From Kribbella solani (lineage in GTDB: Bacteria; Actinomycetota; Actinomycetes; Propionibacteriales; Kribbellaceae): a DNA stretch of 64,000 bases. Below the pieces are notes generated by a model, which did no database searches, had not been told where the DNA came from, and saw only the letters and a list, made by a program, of their open reading frames with translations. Of the stretch, positions 42,022 through 50,001 are shown in pieces. Both the position numbers and the translations under genes were made by a program. Numbering within the stretch: the stretch's first letter is position 1; each line of letters starts with the position of its first letter. The DNA is taken from assembly GCF_014205295.1 (NCBI RefSeq), contig NZ_JACHNF010000001.1, forward strand, positions 4,278,001-4,342,000, in the 5' to 3' direction.

Positions 42022-42398
42022 CGCGACCGTACCAAACCGTTTGGTATGGCTGGTGCGGTATCACAACGTAGGACGACCACCTGCCCGTCGACCAGTTCCA
42101 CCGGATACGCCGGCAGCACCACGTCCGGATCGTCCAGACACACCCCGGTCCGCAGATCGAAGACCTGCTTGAACATCGGCGACGCCACCGTCGGTACGTC
42201 GCCCCGGCTCCCGACGATCCCCCGGGCCATCACGTTCGCCCCACTGAACGGATCTTGGTTGCCGACAGCAAACACCTCCCCCGCGTGCGTACGGAACAAG
42301 GCGATCTGTACGTCCCCCAGCAACGCGGCGGCACCGCGCTCCGGCAACAGCACGTCGTACGCGCAGACCGTGGTCCGGCCAACCGCCGTGATGCTCAT
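42018..42398 (-). CDS. nirD: Nitrite reductase small subunit NirD
   Basis: A 126-residue Rieske-fold protein: VCAYDVLLPERGAAALLGDVQIALFRTHAGEVFAVGNQDPFSGANVMARGIVGS, then PMFKQVFDLRTGVCLDDPDVVLPAYPVELVDGQV. As in other NirD proteins, the Rieske Cys/His cluster ligands are absent. It partners NirB in NADH-dependent nitrite reduction to ammonia. The ATG at 42398 overlaps the nirB stop (ATGA). An inverted repeat lies in its last codons. Confidence 0.94.
   Translation of the reverse strand: MSITAVGRTTVCAYDVLLPERGAAALLGDVQIALFRTHAGEVFAVGNQDPFSGANVMARGIVGSRGDVPTVASPMFKQVFDLRTGVCLDDPDVVLPAYPVELVDGQVVVLRCDTAPAIPNGLVRSR
42030..42046. promoter_or_regulatory. Inverted repeat TACCAAA-CCG-TTTGGTA in the nirD 3' end
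   Basis: Seven-base perfect arms around three bases, placed 9 bases before the nnaR start codon and within the nirD reading frame. It could be an operator or an RNA hairpin that tunes nnaR translation. Its CCAAAC...TTTGG arms resemble the palindromes at 16558 and 16636. Confidence 0.45.
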
Positions 42399-45300
42399 CC
42401 GCGAACCTCCAATCGGGGACCGGCCAGCAGGACCGGCTCGAGCTGGTCGCGCTCGGACGACGAGGCCGGGCGCGGCTGATTGCGCTCGACCACGTACCGC
42501 AGGTCGGCGTCCGGCTGATCCGGTGCGTTCACGAACGACACGAACCGTGCCAGTTTCGCCGGATCGTTCAGCGTCGCCTGCCATTCGTCCACGTACGAGT
42601 CGACGTGCAATGCCATCGCGGCATCCAGATCGGCCGCGATGCCGAGGCTGTCGTTCAGTACGACGTCGCGGACCTGATCGAGCCCGCCTTCGAGCTCCCG
42701 CATCCACACCGACGTACGCTGCAACCGGTCGCCGGTGCGAATGTAGTACATCAGGAATCGGTCAACGGCCCGGAACAGCTCTTCGTCGGTCAGGTCGGAC
42801 GCGAGCAGCTCGGCGTGCCGCGGCGTCATCCCGCCGTTCCCGCCCACGTACAGGTTCCAGCCCTTCTCGGTCGCGATCACCCCGACGTCCTTGCCGCGCG
42901 CCTCGGCGCACTCCCGCGCGCACCCGGACACGCCGAGCTTCAGCTTGTGCGGCGAGCGCAGCCCGCGGTACCGCAGCTCCAATGCGATCGCCATCCCGAC
43001 CGAGTCCTGCACGCCGTACCGGCACCAGGTCGACCCGACGCACGACTTCACCGTCCGCAGCGCCTTGCCGTACGCGTGTCCGGACTCGAACCCGGCATCC
43101 ACCAACCGTTTCCAGATCGCCGGCAGCTGCTCGATCCGCGCGCCGAACAGATCGACCCGCTGCCCGCCGGTGATCTTCGTGTACAGCCCGAAGTCGCGCG
43201 CCACTTCGCCGATCGTGATCAGACCGGCCGGCGTGATCTCACCGCCGGGGATGCGCGGTACGATGGAGTACGTCCCGTCCTTCTGCAGATTCGCCATCAC
43301 GTGGTCGTTGGTGTCCTGCAGCGCCGCGCGCTCGCCTTCGAGGACGTGACCGGCCGGGTCCAGACTGGCCAGGATCGACCCGACCACCGGCTTGCAGATG
43401 TCACAGCCGCGCCCGCTGCCGTGCCTCTCGACGATCTCGCTGAACGTCCGCAACCCGGTGACGCGGACGACGTCGAACAGCTCGGCCCGGGACAGCGTGA
43501 AGTGTTCGCACAACGCCTTGCTGACCTCGACCCCGGCCTTGCTGAGCTCGGCGTTCACGAGGTTCTTGACGATCGGCAGACAGGAACCACACGAAGACCC
43601 GGCCTTGGTCCGGCCGCACACCGACTTGAGGTCCGTGCACCCTTCGTCGCGGACCGCACACCGGATCGTCCCCGCGGACACGTTGTTGCACGAGCACACC
43701 GGCGCATCGTCGGGCAGCTCCAGCCGCACCGGCGCGGCGCCTTCCGGCAGCAGGAAGGCGGCCGGGTCCGCGCCCAGCTCCCGGCCGACCATCGGCCGCA
43801 ACCCGGAGTACGCCGACGCGTCGCCGACCAGGATGCCGCCGAGCAGCGTACGGGCGTCGTCGGACAGCACCAGCTTCTTGTACACGCCGGCGACCGGATC
43901 CGCGTACACGATGTCCAACGCGCCTGCGGTGGCACCGAACGCGTCGCCGAAACTCGCCACGTCCACGCCGAGCAGCTTCAACTTGGTCGACGTGTCCGCG
44001 CCCGGGAAGGTCGCCTCGCCGCCGAGCAGCCGGTCCGCGACGATCTCGGCCATCGTGTACCCGGGCGCGATCAGGCCCCAGACCCGCCCTTCGATACAGG
44101 CGACCTCGCCGATCGCCCAGACGCCGGGGACCGACGTCCGGCAGGCCTCGTCCACCACGACGCCGCCGCGCTCGCCGAGCTGCAGACCGGCGGCGCGGCC
44201 GAGGTCGTCGCGCGGACGGACGCCGGTCGCGAACACGACCACATCGGCCGGCAGATCGGGGCCGTCGGCAACAGCCATCGCACGGGCCGCCCCCTGGGAA
44301 GTGAGTTTGACCCGCTGGCACTGGGTCGCGGTCAGTACGTCGACGTCGAGTCCTTCGATCAGCCGCGCCAGCGCGGAGCCGCCGCCCTCGTCGACCTGCA
44401 GCGGCATCAACCGTGGCGCGAACTCGACAACCTTGGTCGCGGCACCGAGCGCCCGGAGCGCGCCGGCCGCTTCCAGACCGAGTAGACCGCCGCCGACCAC
44501 GACCCCGTTGACCTGCTTGCCCTCGGACCTGAGACGCTCCACGTACACACGGAGTGCTGCTACGTCATCAACGGTCCGGTAGACGAAACAGCCTTGTGCG
44601 TCGTTGTTCTTGACCGGTGGGATGAAGGCGGACGAGCCTGTGGCCAGTACCAGTTCGTCGTACGCGACCTGTTCACCGCGGGCCGTGGTGACTGTTTTGG
44701 CGGTGGTGTCGATCGCGGCGACCTGGACGCCCTTGCGGAGGTTGACCGCCGGGTCGTTCCACAGGTCGGGGTCGCCGAGGGACAGGTCCTGTGGGTCGCG
44801 ACCGGAGAAGTAACTGGTCAGTGCGACCCGGTCGTACGGCAGCCGCGGCTCCTCGGCGAACACCGTGATCCGATGGCTGGTACTGGTGTCGCGCTGGCGG
44901 AGGGCCTCTACCAGCCGGTGGGCGACCATGCCACCGCCGACCACCACCACGTGCCTGGCCTTGCTGAGCTCTGCCATCGTCGCCCTCCTGCTGCTCGGGA
45001 CTGGTTCGGTCTCGCCACGCCGGAGGCGGTCGAGCAGTTCACCGACGGCGCCGGTGCAACTGCCGCACCCGGTCGTCGCCCGGGTGGTGGCGGCGATGCC
45101 GTCGACGCTGTCGGCACCCCCACGCCAGGCCGCCTCGATCGCGGCCCTGGTGACCCCGTTGCACCTGCACACGGTCCCCACTCGCTTCGTCGGTACGACC
45201 GGCGGCGCAAGCAGCCCGTCCGCGACAACCGGGGTCCCCCGGTCCGCCAGCAGCACCAGCTCGGCCGCTACGTCCGGTGCGCCTACTACGACCGCTGACT

Positions 45301-46366
45301 TCACCACACCGTCCCGCAGCACGGCCCGTACGTACCGGTGCTCGTCCTCGAGCCGCACTACTTCCCCGGCCTCGTCCTGTGCGCCCAGCACCAACACGTC
45401 CATCCCACCTGCTGTAACGCGAACCACCTCGACCACCGGCACCGGTGTGGGCAACTCAGCGGTCGGAGCGGGCTGGTTGACGGTCAGCTTCGGCTGGTTG
45501 CCGGTCGGCGTGGGCTTGGTAGTCAGCGTGGGCTTGGTGGTCGGCGTGGGCTTGGTGGTCGGCGTGGGCTCGGTGGTCAGCGTGGTTGCCAGGGCTTCGG
45601 CGTGGGACCAGGCTGCAGCGACTGTCCCGGTCCGGCGACCACCTACTTCGGCGCAGTCGCCTATCGCATGCACTCGCGGGTCATCCGGACTGGTAAGTGT
45701 TTCGTCCACCACAATGCCGTCGCGGACAGTCAGACCATCCGCCAAACCAGTCCGCGCTCGTACGCCACATGCGACGACCAGCAGCTCCCCGTACACCTGT
45801 CGCCTGTTCTTCAGCTCAGTGTTGAGCAGTACCTCCACGCCGAGCTGCCGGACTGCCCGGGTCACTCGCCGCCCGGCGGAAGCCCGGATCGTCTTGTCCA
45901 GCAGGGTTTCCCCGTCATGTACCAGCGTCACCGCGACACCACGCTCTCGCAGCGCGCAAGCAGTCTCGACTCCCAGTACGCCGCCGCCAAGCACTACAGC
46001 TCGCCGTACCTGCTTGACGGCAGCGACGATCGCCTGTGCATCCGCTGCGGACCGCAGTACACACATCCCATCCGCCGCGACCAGCTCGGCGGGTACTACT
46101 GGCGCGGCGCCGGTCGCGAAGACCAGGTGGTCGTACAGATGCTCACGGCCGTCCGCATCGGTCACCACCTGTCGTACGCGGTCCACTGCAACCGCAAACG
46201 CGACCGGCTCATCTCCTAGTACCACCTCGCTCCGGCCGGCGATGTACTCGGTCAGCCGACTCCGGTTGTACGACGGCTCGTCGCCAAGCACAGTCACCTC
46301 GTACGAGGGCAGCAACGAAGCCAACCGCCGGCCGGCCATGCCACCGCCGATGATCACCACCTTCAC
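42395..46366 (-). CDS. nirB: FAD-dependent oxidoreductase fused to nitrite reductase large subunit NirB
   Basis: One open frame of 1323 residues. Residues 1-463 are a FAD/NAD(P) reductase (VVIIGGGMAGRRLAS, VVLGGGVLGVETACAL, HAIGDCAEVG) with a low-complexity TTKPTP linker and a BFD-like [2Fe-2S] motif (VCRCNGV...TGCGSC). From residue 464 (MAELSKARHVVVVGGGM) a full NirB follows: second FAD domain, CSCNN...SSCGSC, and siroheme/[4Fe-4S] ligands CVGSTWC and GCAREC. It reduces nitrite to ammonium. AGGAGGG lies before the internal ATG at 44977, so NirB alone (860 residues) may also be made. Confidence 0.9.
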   Translation of the reverse strand: MKVVIIGGGMAGRRLASLLPSYEVTVLGDEPSYNRSRLTEYIAGRSEVVLGDEPVAFAVAVDRVRQVVTDADGREHLYDHLVFATGAAPVVPAELVAADGMCVLRSAADAQAIVAAVKQVRRAVVLGGGVLGVETACALRERGVAVTLVHDGETLLDKTIRASAGRRVTRAVRQLGVEVLLNTELKNRRQVYGELLVVACGVRARTGLADGLTVRDGIVVDETLTSPDDPRVHAIGDCAEVGGRRTGTVAAAWSHAEALATTLTTEPTPTTKPTPTTKPTLTTKPTPTGNQPKLTVNQPAPTAELPTPVPVVEVVRVTAGGMDVLVLGAQDEAGEVVRLEDEHRYVRAVLRDGVVKSAVVVGAPDVAAELVLLADRGTPVVADGLLAPPVVPTKRVGTVCRCNGVTRAAIEAAWRGGADSVDGIAATTRATTGCGSCTGAVGELLDRLRRGETEPVPSSRRATMAELSKARHVVVVGGGMVAHRLVEALRQRDTSTSHRITVFAEEPRLPYDRVALTSYFSGRDPQDLSLGDPDLWNDPAVNLRKGVQVAAIDTTAKTVTTARGEQVAYDELVLATGSSAFIPPVKNNDAQGCFVYRTVDDVAALRVYVERLRSEGKQVNGVVVGGGLLGLEAAGALRALGAATKVVEFAPRLMPLQVDEGGGSALARLIEGLDVDVLTATQCQRVKLTSQGAARAMAVADGPDLPADVVVFATGVRPRDDLGRAAGLQLGERGGVVVDEACRTSVPGVWAIGEVACIEGRVWGLIAPGYTMAEIVADRLLGGEATFPGADTSTKLKLLGVDVASFGDAFGATAGALDIVYADPVAGVYKKLVLSDDARTLLGGILVGDASAYSGLRPMVGRELGADPAAFLLPEGAAPVRLELPDDAPVCSCNNVSAGTIRCAVRDEGCTDLKSVCGRTKAGSSCGSCLPIVKNLVNAELSKAGVEVSKALCEHFTLSRAELFDVVRVTGLRTFSEIVERHGSGRGCDICKPVVGSILASLDPAGHVLEGERAALQDTNDHVMANLQKDGTYSIVPRIPGGEITPAGLITIGEVARDFGLYTKITGGQRVDLFGARIEQLPAIWKRLVDAGFESGHAYGKALRTVKSCVGSTWCRYGVQDSVGMAIALELRYRGLRSPHKLKLGVSGCARECAEARGKDVGVIATEKGWNLYVGGNGGMTPRHAELLASDLTDEELFRAVDRFLMYYIRTGDRLQRTSVWMRELEGGLDQVRDVVLNDSLGIAADLDAAMALHVDSYVDEWQATLNDPAKLARFVSFVNAPDQPDADLRYVVERNQPRPASSSERDQLEPVLLAGPRLEVRG
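44983..44989 (-). promoter_or_regulatory. Internal ribosome-binding site for stand-alone NirB
   Basis: On the minus strand AGGAGGG lies five bases ahead of the ATG at 44975-44977, inside the fused frame. It is one of the strongest ribosome-site matches in the window, so a separate NirB product is likely even though no stop codon divides the two parts. Confidence 0.6.
45510..45581. repeat. 18-bp coding minisatellite (TTKPTP), four units
   Basis: Units of GTGGGCTTGGTGGTCGGC at 45510, 45528, 45546 and 45564 encode the Thr/Pro/Lys linker between the flavin domain and its C-terminal part in the NirB fusion. Confidence 0.85.
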
Positions 46367-48468
46367 GCGGACACCTCCGCCACCGGCAGACTCGCCGCAC
46401 TGACCTGCACCGCGCAGGCCTTGAACTCCGGCATCCCCGACACCGGGTCCAGTACGTCGTTGGTCAGCTCGTTGACCGCGCCGACTCCACCGAAGTGGAA
46501 CGGCACAAACACCGTGTCCGGGCGTACGTCAGTAGTGACCCGCGCAGGCAGCACCATCGAGCCACGCGCCGTACGCAACCGCACCGGGCGACCGTCCGCG
46601 ATCCCCAGCTGTGCCGCGACCCGCGGATGCAGCTCGGCGAACACCTCCGGCTCCGCCTCCACCAGCTCCGGCACCCGACGCGTCTGCGCCCCACTCTGGT
46701 AGTGCTGCAGCAGCCGCCCGGTCACCAAGTACATCGGCGCACCCGCGTTGAGATCATCCGCCACCGGCCGGTGATCGACCGGAACCACCTGCGCTCGCCC
46801 GTCCGGCGTAGCGAACCGATCCGCGAACAGGCGCGGCGTACCTGGATGCTCTACGTGCGGCACCGGCCAGAACAGCGCCTCACCGGCGTCCAGCCGATCC
46901 CAGGTGATCCCCGAGTAGTCCGCCCGCCCACCAGCACTCGCCAGCCTGAGCTCCTCGAACACCTCCTGCGGGTCTTTCGAGAAGCCCGCCACCCCTAGCC
47001 GATCCGCCAGCCCAGCGAACACCGCGAGATCACTGCGTACCTGGCCGGGCGCTGCTACTGCGGTACGACGCCGCAGCACCCGCCCTTCGAGCGATGTCAT
47101 CGTGCCGTCTTCTTCAGCCCATTGCGTCACCGGAAAGACCACATCCGCGAGTAGCGCGGTCTCCGACGGTACGACGTCAGCCACCACCAGGAGGTCCAGT
47201 GCAGCCAGCCGATCCCGTACCGATGCGAGGTGTGGCGCGGACACGAGTAGGTTGCTCCCGTGTACAAGCAGCGCCTTCGGGCCGGCGTCCGTGCCTAGGG
47301 AGTTGATCAGCTCGACCGCACTCTTCCCAGGGCCAGGCAGGTCCTCCGGGCGTACGCCCCAAACCCCTGCCACGTAAGCACGTGCGGCCGGGTCCGAGAT
47401 GCTCCGGTAACCAGGGAGCTGATCGGCCTTCTGACCATGCTCCCGACCGCCCTGACCGTTCCCCTGCCCGGTGATGCACCCGTACCCGCTGCCGAGCCGC
47501 CCCGGGAGGCCTAGCGCCAGTGCGAGGTTGATGCAGGCAGTGACCGTGTCGGTGCCCTTGCTGTGCTGCTCTGCACCACGTCCGGTCAGGATGAACGCAC
47601 CAGCGCCGCCGTGCACCGGAGCGGCCGCCGCCAAGACCCGTGCGGCCCGGCGGATCGTTGCTGCGGGTACACCGGTCACCCGCTCCGCCCGCTCGGGCCA
47701 CCAGGCGGCTGTGGACCGGATCAGTGCATCCGGATCATCGGTACGCTCCCGCAAGTACGCGGTGTCGGCCAGGCCCTCCTGCAACACCACATGAGTGAGT
47801 GAAAGCACCAGCGCCAGGTCCGTACCCGGCGTCGCCTGCAGGTGGAGCGCACCGGACAGTGCCGCTGTCGCCGAGCGGCGCGGGTCGACGACCAGCAGCC
47901 CGCCTGCGTCCCGTGCACTCTGCAGATGCGCTACGGCCGGCGGCATCGTGTCGGCGAGGTTGCTACCAACGAGCAGCACCGCACCGGCACCACCCAAGTC
48001 CGCCAGCGGGAACGGCAGGCCCCGGTCGATGCCGAACGCCCTGTTCGTCGCAGCCGCCGCCGACGACATACAGAACCGTCCGTTGTAGTCCACATTCGCC
48101 GTACGCAACGCCACCCGCGCGAACTTGCCGAGCGCGTACGCCTTCTCGTTGGTCAGTCCACCACCACCGAACACCGCCACCGAATCACGCCCGTACGCCA
48201 ACTGCAGCGACCGAATCCGATCAGCTACGAAGTCCAGTGCGGTGTCCCAGCTCGCCTCCACCAGTACGCCGTCAGCGTTGCGGACCAGCGGCGTGGTGAG
48301 CCGGTCCGGCGCTGTCAGTACGTCAGGAGCTGTCCAGCCTTTGCGGCACAGTCCGCCTTGATTGGTGGGGAAGTCGCGCGGCCGTACCTGCAACGCCCCT
48401 GGCTGCTCAACCAGGTGCGTTGCGCACTGCAGCGCGCAGTACGGACAGTGCGTGGCTACTGGAGTCAC
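46363..48468 (-). CDS. nasA: Assimilatory nitrate reductase catalytic subunit (molybdopterin)
   Basis: 701 residues from the GTG at 48468. THCPYCALQCATHL...LCRKGW carries the N-terminal [4Fe-4S] cysteines. NRAFGIDRGLPFPLADL, KGTDTVTACINLALALGLPGRLGSGYGCITGQGNGQGGREHGQKADQLPGYR bind the bis-MGD cofactor; the C-terminal molydopterin-binding domain includes LVTGRLLQHYQSGAQTRR. It reduces nitrate to nitrite in the cytosol. Reading continues to 49671 on paper, but that overlaps narK in another frame and is not homologous. Overlaps with narK (GTGA) and the NirB fusion (GTGA) show one operon. Confidence 0.95.
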   Translation of the reverse strand: MTPVATHCPYCALQCATHLVEQPGALQVRPRDFPTNQGGLCRKGWTAPDVLTAPDRLTTPLVRNADGVLVEASWDTALDFVADRIRSLQLAYGRDSVAVFGGGGLTNEKAYALGKFARVALRTANVDYNGRFCMSSAAAATNRAFGIDRGLPFPLADLGGAGAVLLVGSNLADTMPPAVAHLQSARDAGGLLVVDPRRSATAALSGALHLQATPGTDLALVLSLTHVVLQEGLADTAYLRERTDDPDALIRSTAAWWPERAERVTGVPAATIRRAARVLAAAAPVHGGAGAFILTGRGAEQHSKGTDTVTACINLALALGLPGRLGSGYGCITGQGNGQGGREHGQKADQLPGYRSISDPAARAYVAGVWGVRPEDLPGPGKSAVELINSLGTDAGPKALLVHGSNLLVSAPHLASVRDRLAALDLLVVADVVPSETALLADVVFPVTQWAEEDGTMTSLEGRVLRRRTAVAAPGQVRSDLAVFAGLADRLGVAGFSKDPQEVFEELRLASAGGRADYSGITWDRLDAGEALFWPVPHVEHPGTPRLFADRFATPDGRAQVVPVDHRPVADDLNAGAPMYLVTGRLLQHYQSGAQTRRVPELVEAEPEVFAELHPRVAAQLGIADGRPVRLRTARGSMVLPARVTTDVRPDTVFVPFHFGGVGAVNELTNDVLDPVSGMPEFKACAVQVSAASLPVAEVSA

Positions 48469-49832
48469 ACGCGCTCCCGGCTGAGCGGGCCACCCTTGCG
48501 CAGGTAGCAGAAGTACGTGACGAGCAGACAGAGCACGTAGAAGCCACAGAAGACGTACAGCGCCGGGATCAGTGAACCGAAGTGGCTGGTGGACATCGCG
48601 AACCCACGCGGCACCAGGAAACCGCCGTACGCGCCGACCGCCGACGCGATCCCGATGCACGCCGCCGCCTCCCGCCGCGCCCGGCCCGGGTCGTCCGGCG
48701 TGGTGAGCCGGAAAACAGCCGGGATCATCCGGTACGTCGACCCGTTCGCGATCCCGCTGGCGACGAACAGGACCAGAAAACTGCCCAGGAACGCCGCGAA
48801 GCTCTCCGCCTTCAGCGCGAAAACGGCGGACAGGATGCCGAGACCCATCACCACGAACGAGCACACCGTCACCCACGCGCCGCCGACCCGGTCGGCCAGC
48901 TTGCCGCCGAACGGCCGCGCGACCGACCCGACCAGCGCCCCGAGGAAGGCGTAGTGCGCCGGCGTGACGTCCACGAAGGTGGTCTTGATCAGCAGCGGAA
49001 ACGCCGCGCCGAACCCGATGAACGAGCCGAACGTGCCGATGTACAGGAACGAGATCACCCAGGTGTGCGGCCGCTTCGCCGCCGCGATCGACGTGCGGAA
49101 CGACGAGTTCGCCACCGACAGGTTCGCCATCGCCTTCCAGGCCCAGACCGCGGCCAGCGCGATCAGCGGCAGCCACATCAAGCCGGCCCGGTTCAGCGTC
49201 AGACCGGCCCCGGCGACGACGATGATCGGTACCAGCAATTGCACGACGGCGACACCGAGGTTCCCGCCGGCCGCGTTCACGCCGAGCGCGAAGCCCTTCT
49301 CCTTCTCCGGGTAGAAGAAGGAGATGTTGGTCATGCTGCTGGCGAAGTTGCCGCCGCCGACGCCAGCCGTCGCCGCGACCAGCGCCATCAGCCAGAACGG
49401 GGTGGCCGGCTGCGTCATGAAGTACGACAGCCCGACCGTCGGTACGAGCAGCAGCAACGCGGAAACCACCGTCCAGTTCCGCCCACCGAAGCGCGGTACG
49501 GCGAACGTGTACGGCAGCCGCAGCGTCGCGCCGACCAGACTCGGCAACGCGACCAGCCAGAACAACTGGTCGGTGCTGTAGGTGAAACCGGCTTTCGGCA
49601 TCGACACCACGACGATGCTCCACAGCTGCCAGACCGAGAAGCCGAGGAACTCGGCGAAGATCGACGGCCACAGGTTCCGGCGCGCGACCGCCCGGCCCTT
49701 ACCGGCCCAGAAAGCGCTGTCCTCCGGATCCCAGACGTCGATCCAGCGCCCGCGCCGCGGCGCCTCGACCGTACCGACCGCGCCGCTGCCGTCGCGGTGC
49801 GCGACGGCGGCCTGTCCTGCCTCGAGCGTCAT
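48465..49832 (-). CDS. narK: Nitrate/nitrite transporter NarK
   Basis: About 455 residues and twelve membrane helices. RRNLWPSIFAEFLGFSVWQLWSIV with the NarK-type helix 1, GGGNFASSMTNISFFYPEKEKGFALGVNAAGGNLGV (nitrate signature 1), and GSVARPFGGKLADRVGG place it in the NarK family. The second nitrate signature region is GIANGSTYRMIPAVF. It imports nitrate, exchanges nitrite, or both. ATG 49832 has GGAGA ahead; the longer frame is not needed. It is first in the operon, 46 bases downstream of a GlnR-like box. Confidence 0.94.
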   Translation of the reverse strand: MTLEAGQAAVAHRDGSGAVGTVEAPRRGRWIDVWDPEDSAFWAGKGRAVARRNLWPSIFAEFLGFSVWQLWSIVVVSMPKAGFTYSTDQLFWLVALPSLVGATLRLPYTFAVPRFGGRNWTVVSALLLLVPTVGLSYFMTQPATPFWLMALVAATAGVGGGNFASSMTNISFFYPEKEKGFALGVNAAGGNLGVAVVQLLVPIIVVAGAGLTLNRAGLMWLPLIALAAVWAWKAMANLSVANSSFRTSIAAAKRPHTWVISFLYIGTFGSFIGFGAAFPLLIKTTFVDVTPAHYAFLGALVGSVARPFGGKLADRVGGAWVTVCSFVVMGLGILSAVFALKAESFAAFLGSFLVLFVASGIANGSTYRMIPAVFRLTTPDDPGRARREAAACIGIASAVGAYGGFLVPRGFAMSTSHFGSLIPALYVFCGFYVLCLLVTYFCYLRKGGPLSRERV

Positions 49833-49877
49833 CGCAAGTCTCCGATCATCCGGCCCCACTGATTAGGCCTGGAACGT

Positions 49878-49915
49878 ATGACCGGGGTGTTTCCGCGTAG
49901 TCATCTTGTTGTTAC
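49878..49915 (-). promoter_or_regulatory. GlnR-like nitrogen control box upstream of narK
   Basis: On the minus strand, GTAAC-n6-ATGAC-n6-GAAAC-n6-GTCAT repeats every 11 bases. The central nTGAC-n6-GAAAC pair matches the actinobacterial GlnR site (GTnAC-n6-GAAAC). The box ends 46 bases before the narK start. NnaR, encoded in the same operon, may bind next to it. Confidence 0.7.
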
Positions 49916-50001
49916 GCCGCCGAAACGGCTCCCGCACACCGGTCGCGGATGAGTGAGAGATCAACCGGTAGTGTCGTCGTACCGACGGCGAGGGGACGAT
50001 C

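Noticed and set aside
42605-44485. A 626-codon plus-strand frame inside nirB
   Set aside because: Antisense to clear NirB motifs; low-complexity Arg/Ala/Pro composition.
48469-49671. N-terminal extension of nasA by 400 residues
   Set aside because: The extension lies wholly within narK in another frame; the nasA GTG at 48468 overlaps the narK stop as other gene pairs here do.
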